Shown: positions 22,743 through 34,492, counted from the first letter of the stretch. The stretch: 64,000 bases of DNA from Xanthostigma xanthostigma (GCA_963575645.1 OY754469.1:47450753-47514752), one strand, 5' to 3'. The notes: generated by a model from the letters alone, not told the origin. Numbers and translations: made by a program.

Positions 22743-23972
22743 CAATTTTATATTAAACATTTTGAGAAACTCTGTAGATGTTTTCTAATTAGGGATTATC
22801 GTTTGAATTTGGAAAAACCCAAAGATTTTAAAGTAATCAAAGTTGACATTAGAACAACCCTTAAATAATAAATAAAAGTATTTATTCTAGAGATCTATTA
22901 TGTAGGGTTAATAAGAGGTCAGTTGCTTCTGTTAAATTTTTGTCACTTTCTAACAAATTAAATATTACATATTATGTCCAAAAGAGACAAAAATTTAATC
23001 ACTGTATGTGGCAGACGTTGTTCAGTGTTGCTGTACTTTAATTTTTTTCAAAAACAAAAGCAATAATAAATTTTTTAGTTGTCGATGTCAGTAGAGCAAG
23101 CAATTATCTGTAAAATGATATATAATTTATGTGGAGAAATTGTGAGGTTTTTTCTAAAAAGGGAGGCAAACATCTTTAACCTTAGCGTATTAATATATTT
23201 ATATGATTAAATCACGGAATAAATATTTCGATACCTATACTCGTATGTTGTTTTTTTAACATTCTGAAATAATATTCATTGATTAAAAATATTCTTGAAT
23301 AGATGAAATCTTTATTCTTGTACTTGTATCTGGTACGCCCCTGGTATAAAATGAGAATATTCGACAAGTCGATGTTCGCAAGCAGTCAACAAGAACAACC
23401 AGCGATATGATTGTACGTCTGTATGTGAACAGGGAAGCTCTTAGCGGCCGTTGAACGCCAAGAAGGACCATCGAAGGCCCCCGCAGACACAACCTATAAT
23501 AACGGTTTATGACGCCGCTTATTCTTGTTATTTATGTAGATAACTCAACTTCAGTATTACTATGTAAATTATTTTACTTCGGATTGTTTAGTCTTCTAAT
23601 TAACAGCACTCAACTTGAATGCGGAACTACCAACTAAACAAAAATATTATTATTGTCGAATGTATAAAAACAGTTAACTTGTATATACGCTCCAAATTAA
23701 ATATTAACGTCGCTTTTATGTTTCTCAAATTGATATTTTAAATCTCAAACAAAGTTTAATTGCTCAGTTATTGATTTCATGTTTGTTTCGTAAGCTTGTA
23801 AGTATATATTTTAATAAATTAGAACTCTAAAACTTCTTTACGGCTTTAATTAATATTCGTACTGCTAAAGTTAGTGTAGTGAGCTTTCGTGCAAAGATAA
23901 TGGCAAAACCTGTAGTCAATATTATTAACGTATTTTCCTATTTAAATTTTATAAATTTGAATTTTTTTATAT
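22743..23972. other. Mostly unassigned DNA around U copy 3
   Basis: TTTTTGTCACTTTCTAACAA at 22935 recurs at 59384, so both are fragments of one unnamed repeat. Nothing else is supported. Confidence 0.35.
23010..23207 (+). repeat. Family U repeat, copy 3 (5'-truncated)
   Basis: Starts at GGCAGACGTTGTTCAGTGTT and runs to GGGAGGCAAACATCTTTAAC. It lacks the GAGGCGCAAGTAGC head. Confidence 0.7.
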
Positions 23973-23979
23973 ATAGGTA

Positions 23980-25218
23980 CTAGGGTGGTTAAAAAAATAT
24001 TTTTGTTCTTTTTCTCTTACCCTCTCAAATGTTTCTATTTATCTAATGTAAAAAAATCCTCATAAAAAATATTTTAGTTTCCCGTTTAATTAACATGGGA
24101 ATTTTTTTAATATTATTTAAGGAGGTTGATCCGTTACAGTCCCATTCAAAAGTAAGTCGAATTCTAAATGGGAACTTTTCCATAATAAATTTTTACAAAA
24201 GGTTATAAGTCGATGATACCAATAATATTATTGCCATAAAAGCATAAATAAATACTTTTTTTTAATATTAATTATTTCTAACTTTTAAATTTTTTGTACA
24301 AAGTTAGGTTAAAAAAAATAAATTTATGTAAATATCTGTATTTTACATATTTTTTTACAGTAAATAATTAAAAAAAGAAATTAGAAGTAATAAAAATTAA
24401 AATTATATCATTAAAAAGTTGAAAATTCAGTTAAAATTGTTAAAACTGTCAAAAATAAAAGTCCATAATAGAAAAGTGCTAAGGTTTAATGATTTTTTTA
24501 TTGATTAAAAGTCTCCTAATTAAATTGGAAAAAATATTAAAATATGCGTAAGACATCGATGCTTTACCCAGTTAGTTTTCGGAACTGCTGACATTATTTG
24601 GTTGTTTTCAAAAAATTAAAATGTACCGTTTGCAGGCTAGGTTGACATATTTTCCATAAGACTACATGTAAAAGTTTTTTTTAATTTTTAACTTTATAAA
24701 TCTCCTAATGATTTTGGATTTTTTACAGAAAATTTTGTCATAAAAAAATCTATTAAAAAAACTTTATTTTAGATTTTTTTCATTATCTTCGTAAAACGGC
24801 TCAACCTCCTTAAATTTAAATTACCTGTAATTAACTCATTTTTTTACAAATAGCCATTATATATTCTTGCAGCTAACTCTTTAAGCTTTCAAAAACTTTA
24901 AAATAACGTATGATTATCATAATCAGAAGATCAGTTACAGCCATCTGAAAATTACTGAATTTCTGACTACGGACGAATTGTAGATAATAATCATTTTTTG
25001 AAAGCTTAAAGAGTCAGTTTCAAGAGTATTTATTGATAATTTGTAAAAAAAAATGAATTACAGATACTTTCAATTAAAAAAAAAATAAAAAAAATTCCCA
25101 TGTTCATTAAATGGGAAACTAAAATTAAAATAGCGACCTCTATTTTTTTTACATTAAATAGAAACATTTGAGAGGGTAAGAGCAAAAAGAAAAAAATATA
25201 TATTTTTTAATCAGCCTA
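23980..25218. mobile_element. Foldback element X with long inverted ends
   Basis: The ends pair over about 140 bp: TCTTACCCTCTCAAATGTTT at left against AAACATTTGAGAGGGTAAGA at right, and AACATGGGAA against TTCCCATGTT. ATAGGTA flanks both sides (23973-23979, 25219-25225). A second inverted pair, AACTCTTTAAGCTTTCAAAA against TTTTGAAAGCTTAAAGAGT, lies in the right half. Y copy 2 is inserted in it. Confidence 0.7.
24121..24809 (-). mobile_element. Family Y element, copy 2 (TTAA-flanked, complete)
   Basis: A full 689-bp copy, inverted relative to copy 1: starts GGAGGTTGATCCGTTACAGT, ends CGGCTCAACCTCC, TTAA at 24117-24120 and 24810-24813. It sits inside foldback element X. Confidence 0.85.
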
Positions 25219-25338
25219 ATAGGTAGGACCTACAAAAACTTGTTTAGGTTACTGACAGGATTATCTATTTTCGAAAGGCAAAGTTAAAAAATCGAGACTC
25301 GATTGCCATGATGGACGAACTATTTACATACCTACAAG

Positions 25339-25737
25339 CAGCGCTGGATGTATACTAGGGGCAGTAGGGGCTAGTGCCCAGGGCGGCAAATTTTCAGGGG
25401 CGTGGGAAAAAATGTTTCGCGTTACAGAAAATTCTTCGGAGTGATCGTGTTGAAATTATAAATAATTTTTTTTCAGTCAGACGCGTTTGCCCTCGAAAAT
25501 GTCTCGCAATTGATGAGCACTCGTTTTGTTTGTCAATTTATGGTTTTTAATTCTAAAAAGAATGTTTTTTTGTCTAATTATCCCATTAGTAAAAAAAAAG
25601 ACTTTTGACATAAATGAATCTTTTTATTTATTTGAAAATTGTATACCGAACCTTTACTCCATTTTATGTAGGATTTAGGTAATGGGACGGCATTTTTCAC
25701 GCTGCCCCAGGGCGGCACTTGACTAAATCCGGGCCTG
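25339..25737. mobile_element. hAT-type MITE, 399 bp
   Basis: Starts CAGCGCTGGATGTATACT and ends ACTAAATCCGGGCCTG. It is flanked by the perfect 8-bp direct repeat CCTACAAG (25331-25338, 25738-25745). There is no coding capacity. Confidence 0.85.
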
Positions 25738-26111
25738 CCTACAAGTGTGTACGGAACCCTCGGTGCCAATTTACACTTTTACCAGCTCTGTGGTAAGAAG
25801 CGGGGAATCGGTGGCTTCGTATATTTAGCGTCAGCTAATATAATATAGTTCCGCACGGTATAAGCATTAGTGCTGCAGTGTTCATCGAGGTTTTATGACG
25901 CGAGCTGCCGTTACCAGCGTATACAACAAACAGCCTTTATACACATAGCAGGACGATGTACTCAGCGATACTTTATCGTTATATGCTGCAGAGAACCGTA
26001 CATATTACTATTATAGAGCAGGACTGTAGAGCTAGTGGGGCACTAACGATTATGTCGATCCTACAATCTAACCTACCTACGGCGACCTACTATTGAGCCT
26101 AATAGATATAG

Positions 26112-26402
26112 AAACAAACCAACACTAAAATAGTACTATACATCAAGCAAAATCTACACAAAGTTAACTTCAACAATGATATTCACAATTATAATACACG
26201 GAACAACAATTACATTCACATTAATAAATATAACAGTACAAGGTACAGCAACAGTCCATTATGTAAAGGTGGACAATATTTCAATATGTTACCAGATAAT
26301 TTAAAAAAAATACAAAATTTAAATACATTCAAAAAACAGGTCAGGGATTATTTTTCTCAGCTATGTCTCTATAATAAGTTTGAGTATAGTACCAATTCAT
26401 AG
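26112..26402 (+). pseudogene. C-terminal fragment of a non-LTR retrotransposon ORF2
   Basis: An open frame of 96 codons bounded by TAG stops. It contains YNTRNNN, then GGQYFNMLPDNLKKIQ, then TFKKQVRDYF, the pattern (YxTR ... FNxLPxxLK ... FKxxVxxYL) found at the C-terminus of reverse-transcriptase polyproteins of Jockey/CR1-type LINEs. There is no upstream RT domain, so this is a 5'-truncated copy. About 135 bp of 3' UTR and a microsatellite tail follow (26541-26565). It has no ATG-initiated gene of its own and is not a host gene. Confidence 0.65.
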
Positions 26403-26540
26403 GCATACATTGCGGATTGGTTAATATAAATTTTAAAATTTTTATTGTAACTTTTAATATCATTATTTTTTTTTTTTTGTTCTTCGTGTATATATGACGT
26501 ATTTATAGCATTTTTTATATGCTCCACAAATAAAATATTT

Positions 26541-26565
26541 ATCTATCTATCTATCTATCTATCTA
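26541..26565 (+). repeat. (ATCT)n microsatellite at LINE 3' end
   Basis: Six ATCT units directly after AATAAAATATTT. Short tandem tails of this kind mark the 3' end of CR1/Jockey-type insertions and fit the LINE fragment upstream. Confidence 0.75.
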
Positions 26566-26574
26566 CCAGTCAGC

Positions 26575-27095
26575 CAGCGTTGCGAGTTTTTTTTTTTTGC
26601 CAAGTCGGTATTTTGGAACTCTGTGAAAACAGTGGGATTCTTTCGTCGAAAGCGGGACATAGTAAAAAAACGTATATAATCAGAAGTTTTCAAATACCTA
26701 TTTACCTTTTTATTTGAATTAAAATTACGTTTACGTGACAATAGATAGCAAAAATAGCCATAGAAAATGTATTTTAATAAAAATATAATATTTTAAATCA
26801 GATTTACCCTATCGTTAAATAAAAAAATAAACAGAAATCAAAATCAAAAAAGTTTTATTCATTAGAAAAATATGGCGTTTCAAACAATAGTCTGTGGAGT
26901 GAGTGTTACAAATTGCAACTTACAATAAGACAATAATTATTTATAAGAATTACTTATTCATGATATTTCTGAGAAGATTTAACTTCTTTTAAAGTTATCC
27001 CCGAAAAGCGGGACTGAGCCTGTCCCGCGCGGGACATTTAATTTTGATTTAAAAATCGGGACGTCCCGCCAAAATCGGGACGTCTGGCAACGCTG
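26575..27095. mobile_element. hAT-type MITE, 521 bp
   Basis: Terminal inverted repeats are CAGCGTTGC / GCAACGCTG, with the perfect 8-bp duplication CAGTCAGC (26567-26574, 27096-27103). The interior has repeated GCGGGAC / GTCCCGC blocks. It landed immediately after the (ATCT)n tail of the LINE, so it is younger than that insertion. Confidence 0.85.
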
Positions 27096-27235
27096 CAGTC
27101 AGCATACTTGCATCAATAGTAGAGCTGTAACACACCGTATGTATTCGTTACTGAGTAACGGGTACATCGTCTGACTCGAAGTAACGAATCGTTACTTACA
27201 AATTAATTTAATCGAGTTAAATTAGAGATCCCTAC

Positions 27236-27405
27236 GAAAACTCCAATAATGTAACCCAAGATGTAAAAAATATATAAAAACTTTTGAACGGTAACTCCGA
27301 TCAACATAAAATTTGGACACAACATTCATCTCGGTAAAATAAGATGAACGTGCGTACTTATGTTCCCCCATTCGTCCTTTTGCAATCGGGATGGACCACT
27401 AGTTG
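27236..27405 (-). mobile_element. Family Z repeat fragment
   Basis: Inverse of the Z blocks ATGATCGGAGTTACCGTTCA, GAATGTTGTGTCCAAATTTC and TGCAAAAGAACGAATGGGG. It is a decayed piece. Confidence 0.55.
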
Positions 27406-27922
27406 ATCCTAAAACCAGAAGCTATTTATTTTTGAAGTAAATATTTTTACGGTATTGTTTCTGACTGTTCACGCTGTCTTTATTGAGTGTAAAATTGCGA
27501 AAGATTTGCATGTTTGTTGATTATCAGAAAACATCAATGATATTGTGAAAGAATGTAAACGTTGCACATGAAATTTAGAGCACGTGCAGCACTGATCAAG
27601 TTAGTACTAACTTTTTTCATTGTTGCTTGACAACCTGCACCACGTACTGTTTGCAAATACAAGTTCGCGTGTACGTCTTTCGTCTGTGATACAGAAGTAT
27701 ATATAGCAGCCCGCCCGTTTGCAATCTCAACAACTCGACACAAACAGAGCTGTTTGCATTACAGCATCTTGTTGATTTTATGCAGAACTTTTTCGAAACG
27801 TCGATTTTTTGCAAAGTCATTTTGCACGTTATCTATAGCTGTGTTTCAAGCTCTCTGAGAACGGTAACAGAACCGTTTGTAGTCATGCACAATAGCTAAA
27901 ACGAAACTGTATCAGTACATTT

Positions 27923-28045
27923 GTACTTGAAAAAGTCTAAATCTATAGACGAAACGTCGTACAATTAATAAATCTATTATTTGTCCACAATCCTGCGATT
28001 TTTTATTTATTAATATCTCGATGGACACGATATCTAATATATATT
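27923..28045 (+). mobile_element. Decayed hammerhead-bearing terminal repeat plus tail
   Basis: GTAC (stem I), TTGAAAAA (a decayed CTGANGA), GTC/GAC stem II, GAAACGTC, then GTAC closing stem I (27923-27962). The next 60 bp match the right arm of 40428-40580 (CAATCCTGCGA(T/A)TTTTTATTTATTA) and end in its inverted tail (TCGATGGACACGATATCTA). This is a direct, not foldback, arrangement of the same end. Confidence 0.5.
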
Positions 28046-28482
28046 TATAAGATATAAATTAATGCATTAAAGGTTATAATATCTGTATAATAAATACTGT
28101 ATGTATAGACAAGTATATACAAAAAATCGAAGAAAGATTCTTTTATAAATTTCACAAGAAAACTTTCTATAAATGCCACTTAACTCTGGAAAAAACGTCT
28201 GCAAAACGTACAATGTATTGATTCAGTTTGGCTAAAAACCAAATTTATTCAGTGTAATCTTTTGTTTTCTGAAAGTGTCTGATTGTTCCGCGGCTGTAAA
28301 TATGTTGAACTCCTTACCTCATACGTGTAAATTGTAGAACTTAAAGCAAAGAATAGATATTTTATGAAAGAGGCGACACTCATACGACGAAAACTAGTTT
28401 CGACACAAATGGACGATCCCAATGACCTTTGATTCCATGTCTACTGGATCTGAAGTGCCTCCCTTTAGGAAAGTGATTAAAT

Positions 28483-28993
28483 AAAAACCGGTCAAGTGCG
28501 AGTCGGACTCGCACAAGAAAGGTTCTGTACCATCGTACCAGATATAACGCACTATGTACTTTTTACACGCCTGACCAATAACAGCATAATCGTATTTTTT
28601 TTAATTTACATGGCGACCATTTTGAAATTTGCCGTTTTTGTCTCTATTTTTCAATCTTGTATAATTTTAATAGCTCTGAAAAACATGCCCAATATTAGCG
28701 TAATCGGAGATTTTTTTTCTAATCTGCATGGCAGCCATTTTGAAATTCGCCATCTTTTTTCTTTCATTTTCGTATATTGTTAATAGGACTGAACACTAAT
28801 GCTTAATATCAGCTTACTTGGAGATTTTTTTTTCTACTTTGCATGGCGGCCATTTTGAAATTCGCCATCTTGGTTTTTCATTATCTGTTGTAGCGGCAAT
28901 AGAAATACACACTCTGTAAAAACACAGACGGATGGACGGACGGACATCGGAGGCTTAGCAATAAGGTCCCCTTCGAGTACGGAACCCTAAAAA
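28483..28993 (+). mobile_element. Complete Lepidoptera CGGTCAAG...GGAACCCTAA repeat
   Basis: Starts AAAACCGGTCAAGTGCGAG and ends GTACGGAACCCTAAAAAC. Before the end lie AGCGGCAATAGAAATACACA and GACGGATGGACGGACGGACA, all diagnostic of this repeat. The middle holds three tandem units of about 117 bp centred on CATGGCGGCCATTTTGAAAT. No ORF of note. Confidence 0.85.
28590..28875. repeat. 117-bp tandem repeat, about 2.5 units, with ATGGCGGCCAT core
   Basis: CATGG(C)(G/A)(A/G)CCATTTTGAAATT recurs at about 28610, 28727 and 28843, the last two followed by CGCCATCTT. The inverted ATGGC...GCCAT pair resembles YY1/Pho recognition boxes. Confidence 0.8.
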
Positions 28994-28996
28994 CGT

Positions 28997-29482
28997 CGTA
29001 AAAATTAAATAAATATCTACTAATATGGGAGAGCACGCGTATTCAGTTTTTAAATTCTTACACAATACTAACTTAAAAACATTGAAACTTGATTCAAAAC
29101 ATCAAAAGAACTCCTTAATACATCGCCGTTCATAGAACTTGTCTACTCTTTCCTTAAAGTGTAGACAGTATAGTTACATTTTGAACATTCTACAGTTAGT
29201 GACAAGATCAGTATACACGTGACATACGGCACCCAGCATCCTTCTCGCATAGTTCCATATAGCAAAGCAATGTACATTGAGTTCTTATGCCGCATTCAAT
29301 ACCCACAATGCAGCACTATTGAAATAAGAAAATGCAGGAGATTTCAGAGGGTATTTGTTACATTTACTGGTGAAAAGTGCCCGCCGACAGTACAGTGTCT
29401 ACGTATAACCTATAGTTAATTGCAGACAACAATAATTAATTTGTATACATTGTATATATTTCAACAGGTAATGTTATAAAAA
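28997..29482. other. Unassigned DNA
   Basis: A 66-codon ORF at 29219-29419 has ordinary residue composition but no recognised motif and no splice context that convinces me. Confidence 0.3.
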
Positions 29483-29529
29483 AAAAGACGGGTTGCACTC
29501 CGGGAGTGCCGGCGGAAGTGAAAACCTAG

Positions 29530-29838
29530 ATGTACTTAAACTAAATTTCGCTAGTAGCAATATAAGTTAGATGTAGTGCAAAAAATTATAAGCTATAAGC
29601 TTTGACAAAACATTAAGAGATGTCGCTATGCATCCAGGTCTCGTAAAACTACACATTTATAAAATTACATGCAGCCAGTCACTGGATGTAATTTTTTAAA
29701 TTTGTAGTTTTACGAAACCTGAGTACATGGCGACATCTCTTAAGGTTTTGTTAAAGCTTATAGCCTATAATTTTTTGCACTGCATGTAACTTATATTGCT
29801 ACTGACATCTAGCGAATTTTAGTAGGTATATGTACTGC
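29530..29838. repeat. Long foldback in a Lepidoptera-type MITE
   Basis: Arms of about 145 bp: TCGCTAGTAGCAATATAAGT, GTGCAAAAAATTATAAGC and AAGAGATGTCGC at left, inverted at right as GCGACATCTCTT, GCTTATAGCC and ACTTATATTGCTACTGACAT. It is preceded by GGGTTGCACTCCGGGAGTGC and followed by GGGTCACGTGACCC, AACGCCGCTAAAGAAG and TTTTCACTTCA, recurrent in Lepidoptera. The whole MITE probably spans about 29483-29984. Confidence 0.75.
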
Positions 29839-30156
29839 CGAAGCAAGTACGGTAGACCGTCTCAACAACTCGTCAGGGTCACGTGACCCTGACGCCTGAC
29901 GCGTCAGATTTGACGCGAGTTCAACAGTTTTTACCCATTACAAAAAAAGTGTACAACGCCGCTAAAGAAGTTTTCACTTCAATTAAATCAATCTATCATC
30001 GAATTGATGTCCTCCATCATATTATCTAATATCTTCTAAATTCACTATTAACATTTTAGTAGTGTGGTCCAGTATACTTTTATACTGTGGGAAATAAATC
30101 TTAATATTCTTTTGTGCGTTCGGCTTCCATATTATTTTTAAAATATACGTGTGTAC

Positions 30157-30785
30157 TAGTGATGTGTCCACATGACTCTTTATTGAGAGCTGGCCCCGTG
30201 CGCTCCGCTCACTAAAAAGAGTCGCTCAGAGCGAGTCGTTCAAAGGAGCGACACCAGACAGTACGAACTACACAAGAGAGCAGACTACAGAGGTGTGAAC
30301 TGTCATTATACATGCTCAGGAGGCATGTAACATTGCACAATGCACAGCACAATACACACACTCAGCTCTGAGCTCATTTTAATATGATTCTGATCTTATA
30401 TTATTATTCGCATTTCGTATAAACTATAAAGTATAATAAAAGCTTAACAATAATAATGTTTATTGTTACAATATTATATCTTTGTCAACGACGTCAATGT
30501 GAATGGTTTAAGTCAATGTAAGCTTAGTACTATACACTTACAGTGTGTCATTCAACATTAAATGACTCAGCGAAGATAGGTAACTCCGTACGTGCAAAAT
30601 TCACAAGTGCCTCTGTGGCCTGTGCTGTGTGCACTCTGTAAATGTGCGAATGCAACAGTACAGAATAGCTCAGCACAGAGCAACGGCGCTCGGAGTGAGT
30701 CATTCACAAAAAAAGAGCAACTCGCTCCGCTCCGAGAAAGGAGTGGTTTATTATGAACGACTCGCTCAGGAGCGACACATCACTA
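30157..30785. mobile_element. hAT-type non-autonomous element, copy 1
   Basis: Same family and orientation as 41826-42412: starts TAGTGATGTGTCC and ends GGAGCGACACATCACTA. It shares the CAGAGCGAGTCGTTCAAAGG block and the CTCAGCTCTGAGCTC core. The flanking octamers GTGTGTAC and CTGCAAAC match at only four of eight positions, so this copy is older or its flanks have changed. Confidence 0.75.
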
Positions 30786-31185
30786 CTGCAAACCGTTCTT
30801 ATCTCATTACAGTAATGCAGGTGTATAGTGTATATAACTACGACGTTGCTTATCTAGAATCACTCGGAGATTGACTTCCTCCGATGCTATTCACTCGCTC
30901 AAATGAGTTCCTTTGATAACTGTTGTGTGTATGTGATCGAATGAGGTGTGTGGCGATGACGCCTCAAACTACGACCTCTGACACCTTCACAACCTCTTTG
31001 TGTTGTTGAATACGCGCCCGCGGGAGAGCGGTGTCTCCAGACGTCCAGACGTTTAGATACAAGGTATATATGTAGATCTATATATGTGTTACGGTCTATA
31101 CCCGAATTCTGTCAATGACCGAAATAAATGCGCAAAACTAGTTTTGACCAAAGAATATTGCCCAAACCCGAAATCTTACATTTAA

Positions 31186-31855
31186 GTAGGTTGAGCCGTT
31201 TTACGAAGATAATGAAAAAAAACTGAAATAAAGTTTTTTTAATAGATTTTTTTTATGACAAAATTTTCTGTAAAAAATCCAAAATCATTAGGAGATTTAT
31301 AAAGTTAAAAATTAAAAAAACTTTTACATGTAGTATGGAAAATATGTCAACCTAGCATGCAAACGGTACATTTTAATTTTTTGCAAATAACCAAATAATG
31401 TTAACAGTTCCGAAAACTAACTATGTAAAGAATCGATGCCAATTTAATTACGAGACTTTTAATCAATAAAAAAAATATTAAACCTTAGCGCACTTTAGCG
31501 GACTTTTATTCTTGATAATTTTAACTGAATTTTCAACTTTTTAATGATTTAATTGTAATTTTTATTACTTCTAATTTCTTTTATTAATTATTTACTACAA
31601 AAAATATGTAAAATACAGATGTTGACATAAATTTATTTTTTCTAACCTAACTTTGTACAAAAAATTCAAAAGTTAGTCCATTAAGTAAAATACTGAAGTA
31701 ATGAATTAATATTAAAAAAAAAAAATTATTTATGCCTTTATGACAATAATTTATTGGTATCATCGACTTATAACCTTTTGTAAAAAATTATTATGGAAAA
31801 GTTCCCATTTAGAATTCGACTTACTTTTCATTGGGACTGTAACGCATCAACCTCC
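31186..31855 (+). mobile_element. Family Y element, copy 3
   Basis: A 670-bp copy starting GTAGGTTGAGCCGTTTTACG and ending CGCATCAACCTCC. TTAA is kept on the left (31182-31185) but the right flank reads GGGTA, so that side has changed. The start has one substitution in the terminal repeat. Confidence 0.8.
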
Positions 31856-32261
31856 GGGTATTGAGTGTTATAAAATGAGCAAAACTAGTTTTGTGAAATA
31901 TTGTAAAATTTTGAAAAGTTAATTTTGTCTTAAAATAGAACCATTTTCCAATTGTGGAGTTGAAACGGTAAAACGAGATTAAAGCTAAATATTTAAGACC
32001 GGTTGAAAACAAATGCACATAAGTTTGTGTTAGATTATAGCTCGACGCGAAATCGGTCGACTGAGAAGTTCAAAGATCCAAATGAAGGTGAAAGGTTTTA
32101 GTAACTACAAAATACATATATATGCAAGTGGCATGTAAGTATTCGTGTGAATAATAGTGATATTACACAATATGTATATTGTATACTGTGTGTTAAAAAA
32201 ATCGCGTAGTTTCCAATCTGATCGCAAATAATTATGCGTGCGATATATAAAATACTAGCGG

Positions 32262-32845
32262 TTCCGCCCGGTTTCACCCGGGTGCAAAAGAACGAATGGG
32301 GAAGGAAGGGACATGAGTACGCACATTCATCTTAGTTTACCTAGATGAATGTTGTGTCCAAATTTCAAGATGATCGGAGTTACCGTTCAAAATTTTTTGT
32401 CGATAAAAAGCAGTTTTTTACTTTTTTTAATTAATTAAATAAAATTAAAATAAATTTTAATGTAAGCCTTAGAAGAAAGCAATGTAGAAAATAAAAAAAA
32501 AATAAAAATGCATTCTCCCAACGTAGGGCTCGAACCCACGACTCTGGTATTTACAGTCGTGTGCTCTACCGATTGCACTAGCCGGCGTTGTATTCTTACA
32601 TCGCTAATATGAGTATACTTAGTGCATTTCACCTGAATAAAAGCTTATTTTTTAGATACATTTGGAACATTTTTTATTAATGCTTCGCTCCTAATGGTCG
32701 CAGCCTGATTTTATATAGCCTATAGCCTTCCTCGATAAATGGGCTATCCAACAATTTTTTTTTTTCAATTTGAACCAGTAGTTCCTGAAATTAGCGCGTT
32801 CAAACAAACAAACTCTTCAGCTTTATATATTAGTATAGATATAGA
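32262..32845 (+). mobile_element. Family Z repeat, with embedded tRNA-like sequence
   Basis: Starts ACTAGCGGTTCCGCCCGGTT and CACCCGGGTGCAAAAGAACG, passes GATGATCGGAGTTACCG, and ends AACCAGTAGTTCCTGAAATT and CAAACAAACAAACTCTTCAG, a layout common to many insect retroposons. A tRNA-like segment (32516-32587) lies in the middle. Confidence 0.6.
32516..32587 (-). tRNA. tRNA-like sequence (Lys-type), probable pseudogene
   Basis: On the minus strand GGCTAGTGCAATCGGTAGAG (box A region) and GGTCGTGGGTTCGAGCCC-like AGTCGTGGGTTCGAGCCCT (box B), ending GTTGGGA, closely follow tRNA-Lys. The acceptor stem has two mismatches and the anticodon arm does not pair (loop CTGTAAA), so it is not a working tRNA. 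It is probably a tRNA-derived piece carried in a repeat. Confidence 0.6.
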
Positions 32846-32999
32846 TTCATTGAACAGGCAATCGGAACAAATGAAATTGTATGACCGAGCGAGCCCGATC
32901 GTAATTATATCGATTGTTTCGCTCGAAGAGATCACATAATAGTTGTTTACAGCATCCTCAGTCACTCTGAATTTACTAAAACTTCGTAAGTTATTATTA

Positions 33000-34271
33000 A
33001 TTCATTTTATTTATTTTCTTTCAATTTTTTTTTCAATTCATATTTTGAAAATATACGCTACAAATACCTTATATATTGTAAAATATTTTGTTTCCTGCCC
33101 TGGAACTGGCTCTGCCAAGTTGGGTAGGAAAACTTACATATTATAATTATATTTTGTAAAAATAATGTAAAAGTAAGTAAATAAATTCAAATCAAATCAT
33201 TCTAACATATTGTGTTTGTACACAGATGGCGCTACAATTCAGATAAACTAAGAAAGAGACATCCCAGTGCCATCTCACGTCAGATTATATCATAAAGTTC
33301 AAAGTGAATACGAATTGAAGTGCAATCACGGGTGGGAGATCCTGATTCTTCTTCCCTTTACCATTTAATGGAACAAGGCTTAGGTTGAGGGTGATCTCTT
33401 CGAGCGAAACAGTCGAGTGCCTTCGGGACTACGCGAAACTAGAGTCATAAAATGAGCTGTTAGTCTCTTTTATCTGTGAACAAGATCTGGACAATAAAAA
33501 ATCTCATAAATTTAATACCTAATTTACTATATGAATCATTGTCTGTCTACTCAATGTGCGGTGAGTGAAGGCAACAAAGCGTATCGAAAATATATCTGCG
33601 TCTCTTTCTTTGATGTATATCCCTGATTTCTCCGATGATGGGATTGGTTGATATACTTGCATTCAATCCGAAGTATCTCTGTTTCAAAAACTTTGTCTTT
33701 TTCTATGACGTTTACATAGGCGTACCCAGCCTTTGGCCCAGGAGAGGGCAAATTAGAAATTTCTTGAGCCGGGTCCCCCGTGCTTGTTTTTCCCTCGTGG
33801 ATACGCCAGTGCTTACTGCTTAAAAAAAGATAGAAGTATATGTTTGCACCCTAATGGTTCGATTGCGATTTTATTCCTATGCCTCAGTATAGAATAAAAA
33901 CTCTTGGAAAGCCCTACTAGTTATATAAATACAGGAATTATTTAACACACGGTATAGTGTTTAAACTTCACATCTTCTTCACGTGTGTTTATGAGTATGT
34001 GTGTGTGTTTGTTTATGTGTGTGCACATAGATACGTGCATACGTTCATAAGACGTCTCTCTACCTACATCTAATTACCTCTCTGGAGATTCATTAATCAC
34101 AAACTCGTGTAATTACATTCACTCAGCCTGTATATATTTATTATACAGACTGTTCATGAAGCTCTTTCTTTTTTTGTGTCGTATGGAATTAAAATTTAAT
34201 TTTAAAATCTCCGTTTTTCTTTCTTTTATTAAAAAATAAATACGTAATATGAAAAGTATTTTTTTTATTGA
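33000..34271. other. Unassigned DNA with retroposon-tail scraps
   Basis: GTAAAAGTAAGTAAATAAAT near 33170 looks like a retroposon 3' end. An imperfect TG-rich tract lies near 33990. No gene. Confidence 0.35.
33716..33812. mobile_element. Small terminal-inverted-repeat relic
   Basis: CATAGGCGTACCC near the left edge and GGATACGCCAGTG at the right form an imperfect inverted pair resembling hAT MITE ends. No matching target duplication was found. Confidence 0.35.
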
Positions 34272-34279
34272 TGTCTAAT

Positions 34280-34460
34280 CAGTGGCGTAACTATACCACC
34301 AGGGTCCGCGGCAAATTCATCGGATGGGGCCCTCCCTTAATATAAAAAGGTTTCATTTTGTAGGTTCATCTTTATAAATGCTGGGTTCGTCCTGTCCTCT
34401 CAGGGGCTCCAGCGATCCGTGGGATTTTGCCCGTTCAGTCACCCTATTGTTACGCCACTG
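34280..34460. mobile_element. hAT-type MITE, 181 bp
   Basis: Ends are CAGTGGCGTAACTA and GTTACGCCACTG. The flanking octamers TGTCTAAT and TGTGTAAT agree at 7 of 8 positions, as expected of an aged hAT target duplication. Confidence 0.8.
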
Positions 34461-34492
34461 TGTGTAATAGGAGTTTATATATCTGGAATGAC

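Noticed and set aside
27790-27825. Second hammerhead near TTTTTCGAAACGTCG
   Set aside because: GAAACGTC is present but no CTGANGA or closing stem I could be placed with confidence.
32516-32587. Functional tRNA-Lys or tRNA-Tyr gene
   Set aside because: Boxes A and B are good but the anticodon stem does not pair and the acceptor stem has mismatches.
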